Source: Fen-1254 sp963769605 (lineage in GTDB: Bacteria > Bacteroidota > Ignavibacteria > UBA10030). Taken from it: a stretch of 64,000 nucleotides of DNA. The translations under genes were made by a program, and so were the position numbers. The notes below the pieces were generated by a model. It saw nothing but the letters and a program-made list of their open reading frames with translations. It was not told where the DNA came from and searched no databases. The stretch spans positions 558,001-622,000 of the forward strand of contig CAVYML010000009.1 in assembly GCA_963769605.1 (NCBI GenBank), given 5' to 3'. Every line of letters begins with the position of its first letter. Position 1 is the stretch's first letter. Shown in pieces: positions 9,161-18,072 of this stretch.

Positions 9161-10822
9161 ATGAAACATGCACCGAAACCAAAGCTAATCCGCGCACCGC
9201 GGGGGACAAAAATTTCGTGTAAAGGCTGGATTCAAGAAGCGGCAATGCGCATGTTGATGAACAACCTCGATCCTCAGGTTGCCGAACGGCCAGAGGAATT
9301 GATCGTCTACGGCGGCGCTGGAAAAGCCGCACGCAACTGGGACTGCTTTCATGCTATTGTGCAGACATTGCAGACACTCGAGAACGATGAGACGCTGCTT
9401 GTTCAATCCGGAAAACCGGTCGCCGTATTCAAAACACATGAGCAGGCGCCGCGCGTACTGATCAGCAACGCCATGCTTGTCCCGCATTGGGCAACATGGG
9501 ATGAATTCCGGAGGCTCGATGCACTCGGTCTGACCATGTACGGACAAATGACCGCCGGGAGCTGGATTTATATCGGCACACAGGGAATTTTACAGGGAAC
9601 ATACGAAACGTTCGCTGCCGCTGCTGCTAAACATTTTCGCGGCTCGCTTGCCGGAAGATTTTTACTGACTGCGGGCCTCGGCGGAATGGGAGGCGCGCAG
9701 CCTCTTGCTGCAACGATGAACGGAGCTGCCTGCCTCGTTGTGGAAGCAGATCCGCTCAAAATACGGCGGCGAATCGAAACACACTATCTGGATACGGCAA
9801 CCGATAATCTTGAAGATGCTATGGCGCAAATCCGGGCTGCAAAGAGTAAAAAACTTCCGATTTCGATCGGACTGCTCGGCAATGCTGCTGAAATAATTCC
9901 TGTTATTGCCGCCCAGAAATTTTTACCCGATATTGCCACCGATCAGACCTCTGCCCATGATACGCTGAACGGCTATGTTCCCAAAGGCATGAAGTTTGAA
10001 CAAGCAATGGCGCTTCGGAAAAAAAATCCGGAAAAATATATCGCGCTTGCCAAAACCTCGATCGTCGACCACGTCAAAGGCCTGCTTAAGCTCAAAGGAC
10101 GCGGGGTCGTCACATTCGACTACGGCAATAATATCCGGGGGGAAGCATTTGCAAACGGTGTAAAAAAAGCTTTCTCTATTCCCGGTTTCGTGCCCGAATA
10201 TATCCGTCCCCTCTTTTGCGACGGCAAGGGACCCTTCCGATGGGCAGCGCTTTCCGGCGAACCGGATGATATTTATCGCACAGACGAAGCCGTTCTGGAA
10301 GCATTCCCGGAAAATACCCAGCTTTGCACATGGATCAAAAAAGCCCGTGATGAGGTCGATTTTCAAGGACTCCCGGCACGCATCTGCTGGCTCGGATACG
10401 GCGAACGTGCGAAGATGGGACTTATTTTCAATCGACTTGTGGAGCGCGGCGAGATTTCCGCGCCGATCGTCATCGGCCGGGATCACCTCGACTGCGGAAG
10501 CGTGGCCTCGCCGAACCGCGAAACGGAAAAAATGCGCGACGGCAGCGATGCAATCGCAGACTGGCCGATACTCAATGCACTGCTCAATACTGCCGGAGGC
10601 GCAAGCTGGGTCAGTGTACACCACGGCGGAGGCGTCGGCATAGGATTGTCCATCCATGCCGGAATGGTCGTCGTTGCGGACGGAACTCCGGAAGCAGCAG
10701 CACGGTTGGAACGTGTACTGACATACGATCCAGGTATGGGCATTGTCCGTCATGCTGATGCGGGATATACGCGTGCAATCGAAAATGCAAAACGGTGGAA
10801 TGTAAAAATGCCGATGCTGTAG
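9161..10822 (+). CDS. hutU: urocanate hydratase
   Basis: Adds water to urocanate to give 4-imidazolone-5-propanoate, step two of histidine breakdown, using tightly bound NAD+ as an electrophile. 553 residues, the usual length for urocanases. Family features are present in order: RAPRG at the start, the YGGAGKAARNW segment, the NAD-binding glycine-rich GLGGMGGAQPLAATM, and the C-terminal HLDCGSVASPNRET with the conserved cysteine, then HHGGGVGIG. It is separated from hutH by the two-component and sixA genes, and from hutI by the CRISPR island. Start ATG at 9161. Confidence 0.96.
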   Translation: MKHAPKPKLIRAPRGTKISCKGWIQEAAMRMLMNNLDPQVAERPEELIVYGGAGKAARNWDCFHAIVQTLQTLENDETLLVQSGKPVAVFKTHEQAPRVLISNAMLVPHWATWDEFRRLDALGLTMYGQMTAGSWIYIGTQGILQGTYETFAAAAAKHFRGSLAGRFLLTAGLGGMGGAQPLAATMNGAACLVVEADPLKIRRRIETHYLDTATDNLEDAMAQIRAAKSKKLPISIGLLGNAAEIIPVIAAQKFLPDIATDQTSAHDTLNGYVPKGMKFEQAMALRKKNPEKYIALAKTSIVDHVKGLLKLKGRGVVTFDYGNNIRGEAFANGVKKAFSIPGFVPEYIRPLFCDGKGPFRWAALSGEPDDIYRTDEAVLEAFPENTQLCTWIKKARDEVDFQGLPARICWLGYGERAKMGLIFNRLVERGEISAPIVIGRDHLDCGSVASPNRETEKMRDGSDAIADWPILNALLNTAGGASWVSVHHGGGVGIGLSIHAGMVVVADGTPEAAARLERVLTYDPGMGIVRHADAGYTRAIENAKRWNVKMPML

Positions 10823-10871
10823 AGCGGGAAATGGTAAATAGCTAAGAGATTAAATAAGAAGGAATATTTTC

Positions 10872-11234
10872 ATGAACGACAAACCATACGCAATCGAATA
10901 TTACTACAAAGCAAAATGGGGATACGCAGAGGAATTCCTGCGGCTCTATAAAAAAAATCATCATCCTATTCTTCAAAAACAAATCGAGCTGGGACGGATT
11001 GTCTCGCTCGCAGTCGCCAAACCTCGCTTCCACACTACGGAAGACGGCCGATGGGATTTCCGCGTGACGATTGTCTGGAAAAATATCACGGTCACCGATG
11101 ACGGCTTTGATGAATCTGCAATTGCACGGCAGCTTTATCCGGATCAGGAAACATTTAAAAAAGAGGAACAGCGCCGGTTCGATATCCTCATCGCCCACTG
11201 GGACTTGCCGGTAGTAGTTGTTCAGGCGGATTGA
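10872..11234 (+). CDS. conserved hypothetical protein downstream of hutU
   Basis: 120 residues, soluble, rich in aromatic and charged residues (YAIEYYYKAKWGYAEEFLRL near the N-terminus, HWDLPVVVVQAD at the C-terminus). The start is set by AAGGAA a few bases upstream of the ATG. It follows hutU by 49 bp on the same strand and is the last ordinary gene before the accessory island. The fold cannot be assigned; the N-terminal pattern resembles small dimeric alpha/beta-barrel (EthD/ABM-like) proteins, but this is a guess. Spared from the repeat invasion next door. Confidence 0.6.
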   Translation: MNDKPYAIEYYYKAKWGYAEEFLRLYKKNHHPILQKQIELGRIVSLAVAKPRFHTTEDGRWDFRVTIVWKNITVTDDGFDESAIARQLYPDQETFKKEEQRRFDILIAHWDLPVVVVQAD

Positions 11235-11430
11235 GATAATTTCTATTGTAGCCGCGACCGGTGATCGGGGATAAATATTCGATACATAGAAGCATTGAGT
11301 TGTTTTCATGAGACAGTCCACGAGATTTCATTTTCATTTCACATAGTCTCCTGATATCAAAACTCATCGATTAATTGTCGATCATTCCACTTTTTGCAGA
11401 ATCTAAAGATGTCCAAAAAGAAGAAATCAT

Positions 11431-11655
11431 GGTAGGACACACATTCCTGTGTGTCATTATTTATGATGACATTCAAGAATGCCCGCCTGCCAAAGTGAAA
11501 CGGCGGGCAGGAATGCACTACCAAATTTGGTAGGACACACATTCCTGTGTGTCATCGTTTATAATGGCATTCAAGAATGCCCGCCTGCCAAAGTGAAGCG
11601 GCGGGCAGGAATGCACTACCAAATTTGGTAGGACACACATTCCTGTGTGTCATTA
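11431..11655 (+). repeat. 98-bp tandem unit built from REP-type hairpins (left edge of the island)
   Basis: Three starts of a GGTAGGACACACATTCC module lie exactly 98 bp apart (11431, 11529, 11627), giving two full units and a partial third. Each unit holds a GTAG-footed hairpin GACACACA-TTCC-TGTGTGTC and a longer GC-rich hairpin (CCCGCC...GGCGGG), joined by CTACCAAATTTGGTAG. The same hairpins recur inside the CRISPR island and at its right edge (26684-26774). The first two units differ at only a few bases. Confidence 0.8.
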
Positions 11656-11800
11656 TTTAACAATAAAGGAAAGCTATTCGTACAACCTCATTATTGTCAA
11701 AACTCACCAAGTAATTGCCATTTTCTGATATTTTATTAGAGTAATAGACAACGGCTGCGGGGAAATTTGTATTCTTTACTCTTTTTCGTTAAACTCTTGA

Positions 11801-11926
11801 TGAAGGTAAGGAACTGCAAATGAATTCGGGGTGATTTCAATTTGTGGATTTAAGGAACCTCCGGATTCGCTGAAGCGAGGATGGAGGTTTTTGTGATTTA
11901 TGAGGGGATGGCTTTCTCTTCGATAA
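11801..11926 (+). ncRNA. candidate structured RNA or conserved leader upstream of cas3 (copy 1)
   Basis: Three blocks in fixed order, TGAAGGTAAG (11801-11810), AAATGAATTCGGG (11818-11830) and TTATGAGGGGATGGCTTTC followed by TCTTCGA (ending near 11923), recur in the same order at 48641-48717. Between blocks two and three a hairpin (AACCTCC ... GGAGGTT with an inner TTCGCT/AGCGA stem) is predicted. The element ends about 35 bp before cas3. The class is not recognised; it could be a small RNA, a leader or a fragment of a mobile element. Confidence 0.35.
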
Positions 11927-11960
11927 AGAAAAAGCAATTCTAAAAACGGGGATTCTAAGT

Positions 11961-14303
11961 ATGAATAAAGAATTTATTGCACACGTAAATAAAAATCCAG
12001 ACGGTTCATGGGCTGAACCACATCATCTGGATGATCATTTAAATTCTGTCGCAAAGAAGGCTGGTGAATTTGCGGCTGAGTTTGGAAATCAAGACTGGGG
12101 AGAACTTCTCGGTTATTGGCACGACCTCGGGAAATTTTTGCCAGCATGGCAAAAATATATTCGTCGTGAGTCAGGATATGATGTTGACGCCCATATTGAA
12201 GGAAGTAACAACCGGCCGAACCATAGTTCTGTCGGTGCGGTTTTGGCATTTGATTGTATGCAAAAGTATTCACTTGAATACCGGAAGATTGCTCGACTTG
12301 CTGCATACGAAATTGCTGGACATCATGCAGGATTGCCTGACGCAGAGGCACCTTCGGTAGGAGATGATCTTGCGACACGAGTTATGTTTTCCAAATCCGG
12401 CGTCGTGCTTGACGCGCTCAACACAAAGGAATTGGAAATAATTCGCCAGATACCAGAAACAAAAGAATTCATAGAAAAGAAATTTCCACAAACAGCACCA
12501 ACTGTAATAAAGAATAACGAACATTTGCATCTGTGGGTGCGGATGCTCTTTTCCTGCCTTGTGGATGCTGATTTTCTGGATACAGCGGACTATATGAATC
12601 CAGAACAACAAAAAGAGAGAGGCAGCTCTCTTACACTCCCTCAATTAAAAGACCGATTTGATGTATATATGCAGGAGAAAAAATCTAACTCTGTAATTAA
12701 CAAAAAACGAAACGAGATTCTTGAACAATGTAGACAAAAAGGAAAATGTTCGCCCGGATTCTTTTCTCTCAATGTTCCTACTGGTGGCGGGAAGACTCTT
12801 TCTTCTATGGCTTTTGCGTTGGAACATGCATTGAAACATAATAAAAAGCGAATTATCGTTGCAATACCATATACGAGTATTATCGAACAAACTGCAAAAG
12901 TATTTAAGTATGGAACGGATGATGAGAGTGAAATCCAAAAGCGATTAAAGACAGGAAATGTGCTATTTGGAGAAGATCAGGTTGTTGAACACCATAGCAA
13001 TCTTGATCCTGAAAAAGAAGATAATAGAAGTCGCCTTGCTTCTGAAAACTGGGATGCGCCGATCGTTGTTACAACGAACGTCCAGCTTTTTGAATCGCTC
13101 TTTGCAAGCAGAACTTCATCATGCAGAAAGCTTCACAATCTTGTGAACAGCATAATCATACTTGACGAAGCACAAATGCTGCCGCCTGAATATCTAAAGC
13201 CCATTCTTTCAGTCTTGCGGGGATTGGTTGAGCATTTTGGTGTCACAGTTGTTCTTATGACTGCAACACAACCAGCCTTGGAGGGAAAGATTGGTTCTGC
13301 GCCAAATGAGTTTGAGGGATTAACGCACATTACTCACATTATTGATGATCCAGAATTGCTGGCAAAAAACTTTCAACGTGTTGAAATAACACCTCCCGTT
13401 TTAAATAAACGCTCTGAGTGGGAAGATATAGCTGTTGAACTCCAAAAACATGAACAGGTACTTTGTATTGTAAATACGCGATCTGATTGCCGCAAGCTTC
13501 ATGGACTTATGCCTATCGGCACAATACATCTTTCTGCATTTATGTGCGGTGAAGAACGCAGCGAAGTTATATCGAACATCAAAGCAAAACTGAGAAATGG
13601 CGAGCCAATACGAGTCATTAGCACTCAACTTGTTGAAGCGGGCGTTGATATTGACTTCCCTATTGTCTATCGGGCACTTGCAGGCCTTGATTCGATTGCT
13701 CAAGCGGCAGGGCGATGTAATCGGGAAAATAAATTGACAGATCAAGGAAAACTTGGAAAGGTCATCGTATTTAACCCGCCCAAATCTGCTCCAGTGGGAA
13801 TGCTGCGTAAAGGTGAAGATGCTTGCAAAACAATTTTAAGAACTCAATCTGCTCTCGAATTAACTCCAACACTTTTTAAAGAATACTTCCAGCATTTCTA
13901 TGTAAGTCTCAACGGATTTGATATTCCGAGATTTCACGAACGACTAGTGAAAGAAGCAGATGAGTTCAAGTTTCAGTTTCGGACGCTCGCTCAGAACTTC
14001 CAGATGATTGATGATAGCGCACAACGAAGTATTCTTGTATGGTATAAAAACGAAAAGAACAGAGTCGACAGCCAAAAACTTATTGAGAAGTTGCGTTTTA
14101 TAGGCCCTTCGAGAGAATTAAGCAGAAAATTACAGCGATTTATCGTAAACGTCCCGATACACATGTTCAATCGAATTCAAGAAAATCATTATGTCGAAGA
14201 AGTCCATGGATATTGGGTGCAGAATGATCCTGTTTTGTATAAACCCGGATTGGGACTTCTCGGTAATGAAAGCGATTGGGTATATGGTGACGGTGTTGCT
14301 TAG
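11961..14303 (+). CDS. cas3: type I-C CRISPR-associated helicase/nuclease Cas3
   Basis: 780 residues, a fused HD nuclease and superfamily 2 helicase. The HD domain has conserved histidines in the N-terminal HHLDDHL and the H54-D55 pair in YWHDLGKF. The helicase has Walker A PTGGGKT (273-279), Walker B/DEAQ at 402-405 (DEAQML), the SAT-like MTATQP, and motif VI near QAAGRCNRE. Cas3 is recruited by target-bound Cascade, then nicks and degrades the displaced DNA strand. First gene of the cas operon; a REP pair lies between it and cas5. It appears intact. Confidence 0.95.
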   Translation: MNKEFIAHVNKNPDGSWAEPHHLDDHLNSVAKKAGEFAAEFGNQDWGELLGYWHDLGKFLPAWQKYIRRESGYDVDAHIEGSNNRPNHSSVGAVLAFDCMQKYSLEYRKIARLAAYEIAGHHAGLPDAEAPSVGDDLATRVMFSKSGVVLDALNTKELEIIRQIPETKEFIEKKFPQTAPTVIKNNEHLHLWVRMLFSCLVDADFLDTADYMNPEQQKERGSSLTLPQLKDRFDVYMQEKKSNSVINKKRNEILEQCRQKGKCSPGFFSLNVPTGGGKTLSSMAFALEHALKHNKKRIIVAIPYTSIIEQTAKVFKYGTDDESEIQKRLKTGNVLFGEDQVVEHHSNLDPEKEDNRSRLASENWDAPIVVTTNVQLFESLFASRTSSCRKLHNLVNSIIILDEAQMLPPEYLKPILSVLRGLVEHFGVTVVLMTATQPALEGKIGSAPNEFEGLTHITHIIDDPELLAKNFQRVEITPPVLNKRSEWEDIAVELQKHEQVLCIVNTRSDCRKLHGLMPIGTIHLSAFMCGEERSEVISNIKAKLRNGEPIRVISTQLVEAGVDIDFPIVYRALAGLDSIAQAAGRCNRENKLTDQGKLGKVIVFNPPKSAPVGMLRKGEDACKTILRTQSALELTPTLFKEYFQHFYVSLNGFDIPRFHERLVKEADEFKFQFRTLAQNFQMIDDSAQRSILVWYKNEKNRVDSQKLIEKLRFIGPSRELSRKLQRFIVNVPIHMFNRIQENHYVEEVHGYWVQNDPVLYKPGLGLLGNESDWVYGDGVA

Positions 14304-14317
14304 AAAACAATGGGTAA

Positions 14318-14369
14318 GACATTCATTCTTGAATGTCCTATGGTAAAACGACACACAAAAATGTGTATC
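14318..14369 (+). repeat. two REP-type hairpins between cas3 and cas5
   Basis: GACATTCA-TTCT-TGAATGTC (14318-14337) and a degenerate GACACACA-AAAA-TGTGTATC (14350-14369) face each other across a CCTATGGTAAAACG linker. They are members of the island's REP family with different stem sequences. They fill the gap between the cas3 stop and the cas5 ribosome site. Confidence 0.6.
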
Positions 14370-14411
14370 CCACTGGTTTTATGATGTTTGAAAATATATG
14401 GAGAAACCATT

Positions 14412-15179
14412 ATGAGCGATAAATATAATTACAAACCTTTTTGCCTTAAAGTATCAGGGGATTATGCATGCTTTACCCGACCGGAAATGAAGGTAGAACG
14501 GGTCAGTTACGATGTCCCCACTCCATCAGCAGTGCGAGCGGTCTTTGAAGCCATCTTCTGGAAACCGGCAATACGATGGCAAGTAACAAAGATTGAAGTG
14601 CTTAACCCTATTAAATGGATTTCGGTGCGGCGTAATGAAGTAGGATCTGTCATGAGTGATCGCTCTCCTGGATTTTTTATAGAAGACAATCGACAGCAAC
14701 GGGCTGGACTTTTCTTACGCGATGTGAAATACCGCTTCTATGCAGTGCTTGAATACATTCCTGTAGAACAAAGAAAAAACAACAAACACGCATTTGTGCC
14801 AGAGTATCTTTGGGACGTGGAAGAAAAGGAATTTATTCAAGAAGAGATGAAAGCATGGGAAGAAAAGAACGACACTGTGCGAAATGATGAAACACCCGGA
14901 AAATATCTCGCAATTTTTGAACGACGCGCAACAAAAGGGCAATGCTTCAATCAACCTTATCTTGGTTGCCGTGAGTTTAGCTGCAAAACATTTAAGTTGA
15001 TCGAGAACCCTGAATCAGAAGAACAAAAGCCAATTGCCGAAACACGCGATCTGGGATTTATGCTCTATGATCTGGATTTCACAAACATCAACGATCCGCA
15101 GGCGATGTTCTTCCCTGCAAAGCTTGATGCCGGCACGGTCATAGTTCCTTCATTACACAGTAAGGAGATACGGCGATGA
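14412..15179 (+). CDS. cas5c: type I-C Cascade subunit Cas5c (crRNA-processing)
   Basis: 255 residues from the ATG at 14412, which has GGAG eight bases upstream; the in-frame TTG 24 bp earlier lacks this. The N-terminal beta strand and the GDYACFTRPEMKVERVSYDVPT segment, followed by PSAVRAVFEAIFW, are typical of Cas5d/c. In type I-C systems, which lack Cas6, Cas5 cuts the pre-crRNA at the base of the repeat hairpin and stays on the 5' handle. Its TGA overlaps the start of cas8c (ATGA), so translation is coupled. Confidence 0.93.
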   Translation: MSDKYNYKPFCLKVSGDYACFTRPEMKVERVSYDVPTPSAVRAVFEAIFWKPAIRWQVTKIEVLNPIKWISVRRNEVGSVMSDRSPGFFIEDNRQQRAGLFLRDVKYRFYAVLEYIPVEQRKNNKHAFVPEYLWDVEEKEFIQEEMKAWEEKNDTVRNDETPGKYLAIFERRATKGQCFNQPYLGCREFSCKTFKLIENPESEEQKPIAETRDLGFMLYDLDFTNINDPQAMFFPAKLDAGTVIVPSLHSKEIRR

Positions 15180-16939
15180 TATTGCAAGCATTGAACGAGT
15201 ATTATCAGAGAAAAGCATCAGATAAAGATAGTAATGTTGCCCCCGAGGGGTGGGAATGGAAAGAGATACCCTTTTTATGTGTGATTAGTGAATCTGGGAG
15301 TTTTAAATATTTTAAAGATACCAGAGAGGAAAGAGGGAAAAAGAAGCGTGCACATCCCTTTCTTGTGCCGACATTGGGGGAGAAAAAGGGGAACGGTATA
15401 AAATCAAATATGCTTTGGGAAAATATTGAATATATGTTTGGTATCCCCGTTCCTACTCCCAACAAATCCCATCCTGACAAAAAGAGGATTAAAGAACAAC
15501 ACACTGCATTTCAGAATAGAGTTTGTTCGCTTACTGGTAAAACGCCATTAATAAAAGCATTAAGAAAATTCGTTTCAGACAATCAAACTAAGATCGTTAC
15601 CAAGGATGAGAATTGGAAACCAGTCTTATCTACAAACCAGAATATCCTTTTGGCGGTAGAAAATAAGAAGGGATTGTTTCCTGTAACAGATATTCCTGAA
15701 ATTAGAAAGTCTCTGGATAGTCGCCAAAGCAGCAAAACAAGAAAAGGAATTTGTTTGGTTACTGGTGAGATAGCAGAAATCGTTCGACTTGAACCAGCTA
15801 TTAAAGGAGTTGCTGGCTCAGACGGAAAAGCAGAAAGAGCATTTATCTCTTTTAATAAAGATGTTTTTTGCTCATATCGGAAAGAAAAGAATTATAATGC
15901 ACCTGTTGGAAAAAGTGCTTCGTTTGCCTATACAACAGCATTGAATATGCTACTAGGAAAAGATTCGTTGAATAGAACATATCTAGCAGACAGTTCTATC
16001 GCTTTCTGGGCAGAAAAATCAAAATCTAAATCAATGGATATTAATATCGAGGAGGCTTTTCAATGGACAATTTCCCCAAACAAAGATAATCCAGATAAAG
16101 GGATAGGAACTATCAAAGCAATGTTCGACTCTGTTCATTCAGGAAAAGGTTGGGTTGACGAAGGCAATCGCTTCTATATTCTTGGTCTTTCTCCAAGTGC
16201 AGCTCGTATTTCAGTTCGATTTTGGAAAGTTGGAACAACAAAAAGTGTTGCTGAAAAGATTACAATGCATTTTGATGATTTTCAAATCATTCATGGACCG
16301 GAAGAACGAGAACATCTTTCATTATATCAAATTCTCGCATCAACAGCCTTTCAGTATAAAATGGACAATGTTCCCCCGAACCTTGCAAGCTCTGTTCTTG
16401 AAAGCATTATTGATGGGTCACCATACCCAATCACACTATTGCAGCAATGCATCCGTCGCATTCGGGCAGAACGACATGTCAATCGCGCGCGAGCGGCAAT
16501 CTTAAAAGCACATATCAATCGTTTTAATCGTTTTCATAAACCGTTAGAAAAGGAGGTCAATGTGTCACTCGATAAGACAAACACAAACCCAGGCTATTTG
16601 CTCGGGAGACTCTTTGCTGTTCTTGAGAAAGTTCAAGAAGAAGCAATGCCTGGAATCAATGCAACAATTCGTGATCGATTTTATGGTGCTGCATCAAGCA
16701 GCCCTGTGACAGTCTTCTCCCAATTGCTAAAACTTAAGAATCATCATTTGGCAAAATTGGAGAATGTTGGGCGTAAGGTCAACTTTGAAAGACTTATTGG
16801 TGAAATATGCGATGGGATGCAGAGTTATCCCGCACATCTCACTTTGAATGAGCAGGCATATTTTTCACTTGGGTACTATCATCAACGGCAGGATTTTTTT
16901 GTTAGCAAAAAGATTTCAAATGATACTGAAAAACAATAA
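15176..16939 (+). CDS. cas8c: type I-C Cascade large subunit Cas8c (Csd1)
   Basis: 587 residues. The large subunit recognises the PAM and helps load target DNA in type I-C Cascade; some also supply a small-subunit-like part by internal initiation. Assignment rests on position between cas5c and cas7c, on length, and on Csd1-like segments (ALNEYYQRK at the N-terminus, CLVTGE near residue 197, FWAEK near 280, the ARISVRFW block near 342, and PYPITLLQQCIRRIRAE near 420). It overlaps the cas5 stop by 4 bp; cas7 follows after 21 bp. The open reading frame is intact. Confidence 0.92.
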   Translation: MILQALNEYYQRKASDKDSNVAPEGWEWKEIPFLCVISESGSFKYFKDTREERGKKKRAHPFLVPTLGEKKGNGIKSNMLWENIEYMFGIPVPTPNKSHPDKKRIKEQHTAFQNRVCSLTGKTPLIKALRKFVSDNQTKIVTKDENWKPVLSTNQNILLAVENKKGLFPVTDIPEIRKSLDSRQSSKTRKGICLVTGEIAEIVRLEPAIKGVAGSDGKAERAFISFNKDVFCSYRKEKNYNAPVGKSASFAYTTALNMLLGKDSLNRTYLADSSIAFWAEKSKSKSMDINIEEAFQWTISPNKDNPDKGIGTIKAMFDSVHSGKGWVDEGNRFYILGLSPSAARISVRFWKVGTTKSVAEKITMHFDDFQIIHGPEEREHLSLYQILASTAFQYKMDNVPPNLASSVLESIIDGSPYPITLLQQCIRRIRAERHVNRARAAILKAHINRFNRFHKPLEKEVNVSLDKTNTNPGYLLGRLFAVLEKVQEEAMPGINATIRDRFYGAASSSPVTVFSQLLKLKNHHLAKLENVGRKVNFERLIGEICDGMQSYPAHLTLNEQAYFSLGYYHQRQDFFVSKKISNDTEKQ

Positions 16940-16960
16940 CCAATTAAGAGGAGTATGATC

Positions 16961-17887
16961 ATGAGTGCAATAGATAAACGTTATGACTTTGTCTTTTTCT
17001 TTGACGTAAAAGACGGCAATCCAAACGGCGATCCAGACGCCGGTAATCTTCCACGCACCGATGCAGAAACCGGAATGGGTTTGGTGACTGATGTCTGCCT
17101 AAAAAGAAAAGTCAGAAATTATGTTCAAATGACACATCCACAGAAAGACGAAGAAAATCCTCAGCCACCTATGTCAATATTTGTTCGCGAGAAAGCAGTT
17201 TTAAACAGAGCAATCGTTACTGCGTGGGATGAAGCTAATAAGGGTAAAACCATTAAAACCGCAGAAGAAAAAAGGAAGGCAGAGGAAAGCACTCGAAAGC
17301 GCATGTGTGAGAAGTTTTACGATATCCGAATTTTTGGTGCCGTCCTTGCAACAAGCGACAAAGAAAAAGACGGTGAAACAGATGATGACAAGAAACTTCG
17401 TAAGACTGGGGGACAAGTTCGCGGACCAGTCCAGTTAACATTTGCTCGTTCAGTTGAACCTATAGTCACTTTAGAACACAGTATTACTCGAATGGCTATT
17501 ACTAATGAAAGAGACTTAGAAAAAGAACGCACAATGGGACGCAAATATACTGTCCCCTACGGTCTATATCGTGCACATGGTTTTGTCTCAGCTCATCTTG
17601 CTGAACAGACCGGATTTTCTCAAGCAGACCTTGATCTCTTCTGGAAAGCAATGCAGGAGATGTTCGAGCATGATCATTCGGCGGCAAGAGGTCTCATGTG
17701 CACGAGAAAACTTGTTGTGTTTGAACATAAAACTGCTATAGGTAATAAACCCGCACATGAATTGTTTGAACGCGTCACCTGCAAACGAACAACTGAGGGA
17801 CCAGCAAGAGAGTTTACGGATTATGATATTTTGCTGGATGGAAAATCTATTTGCACAAAGACGTTTCATATTGTTAAAGTCGAATAA
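16961..17887 (+). CDS. cas7c: type I-C Cascade backbone subunit Cas7c (Csd2)
   Basis: 308 residues from the ATG at 16961, which is seven bases after GAGGAG; another ATG six bases upstream is too close to the ribosome site. Multiple copies of Cas7 form the filament that holds the crRNA spacer. The N-terminal RAMP-type strand YDFVFFFDVKDGNPNGDPD and the GNLPRTDAETGMGLVTDVCLK loop are hallmarks of Csd2. It is the last gene of the interference block; the invaded region starts directly after its stop. Confidence 0.95.
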   Translation: MSAIDKRYDFVFFFDVKDGNPNGDPDAGNLPRTDAETGMGLVTDVCLKRKVRNYVQMTHPQKDEENPQPPMSIFVREKAVLNRAIVTAWDEANKGKTIKTAEEKRKAEESTRKRMCEKFYDIRIFGAVLATSDKEKDGETDDDKKLRKTGGQVRGPVQLTFARSVEPIVTLEHSITRMAITNERDLEKERTMGRKYTVPYGLYRAHGFVSAHLAEQTGFSQADLDLFWKAMQEMFEHDHSAARGLMCTRKLVVFEHKTAIGNKPAHELFERVTCKRTTEGPAREFTDYDILLDGKSICTKTFHIVKVE

Positions 17888-17897
17888 CAAATACTGG

Positions 17898-18067
17898 ATT
17901 CCGGCATACGCCGGAATGACACACTGAAAACCGTGTTCAATGAAGACGATTACATACAATTCAGCGCATTACACCATTATATGTTTTGTCCGTCCGAAAG
18001 ACAACTTCGCCACGGCAATGCGGGTTGGTTCATAGAATCCGAATGGAATAGTAATGAAGAAAGATAA
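17898..18067 (+). pseudogene. degenerate cas4 5'-end copy 1 with preceding hairpin
   Basis: A hairpin ATTCCGGC-ATAC-GCCGGAAT (17898-17917) follows the cas7 stop. From a GTG at 17933 a 44-codon frame then reads VFNEDDYIQFSALHHYMFCP before diverging and stopping at 18067. This closely matches the first 20 residues of the true Cas4 at 19554 (EDDYIQ, S-L, HY, FCP in register). It ends just before the decayed rhuM-like gene. It looks like a cas4 start cut off by insertion or recombination. Confidence 0.7.
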
Positions 18068-18072
18068 TCGTT

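Noticed and set aside
11235..11430. Short frames between the hutU-linked gene and the REP array
   Set aside because: No ribosome site, no family and low-complexity surroundings; only a short GTAGCCGCGACCGG stretch of a dispersed type was seen.
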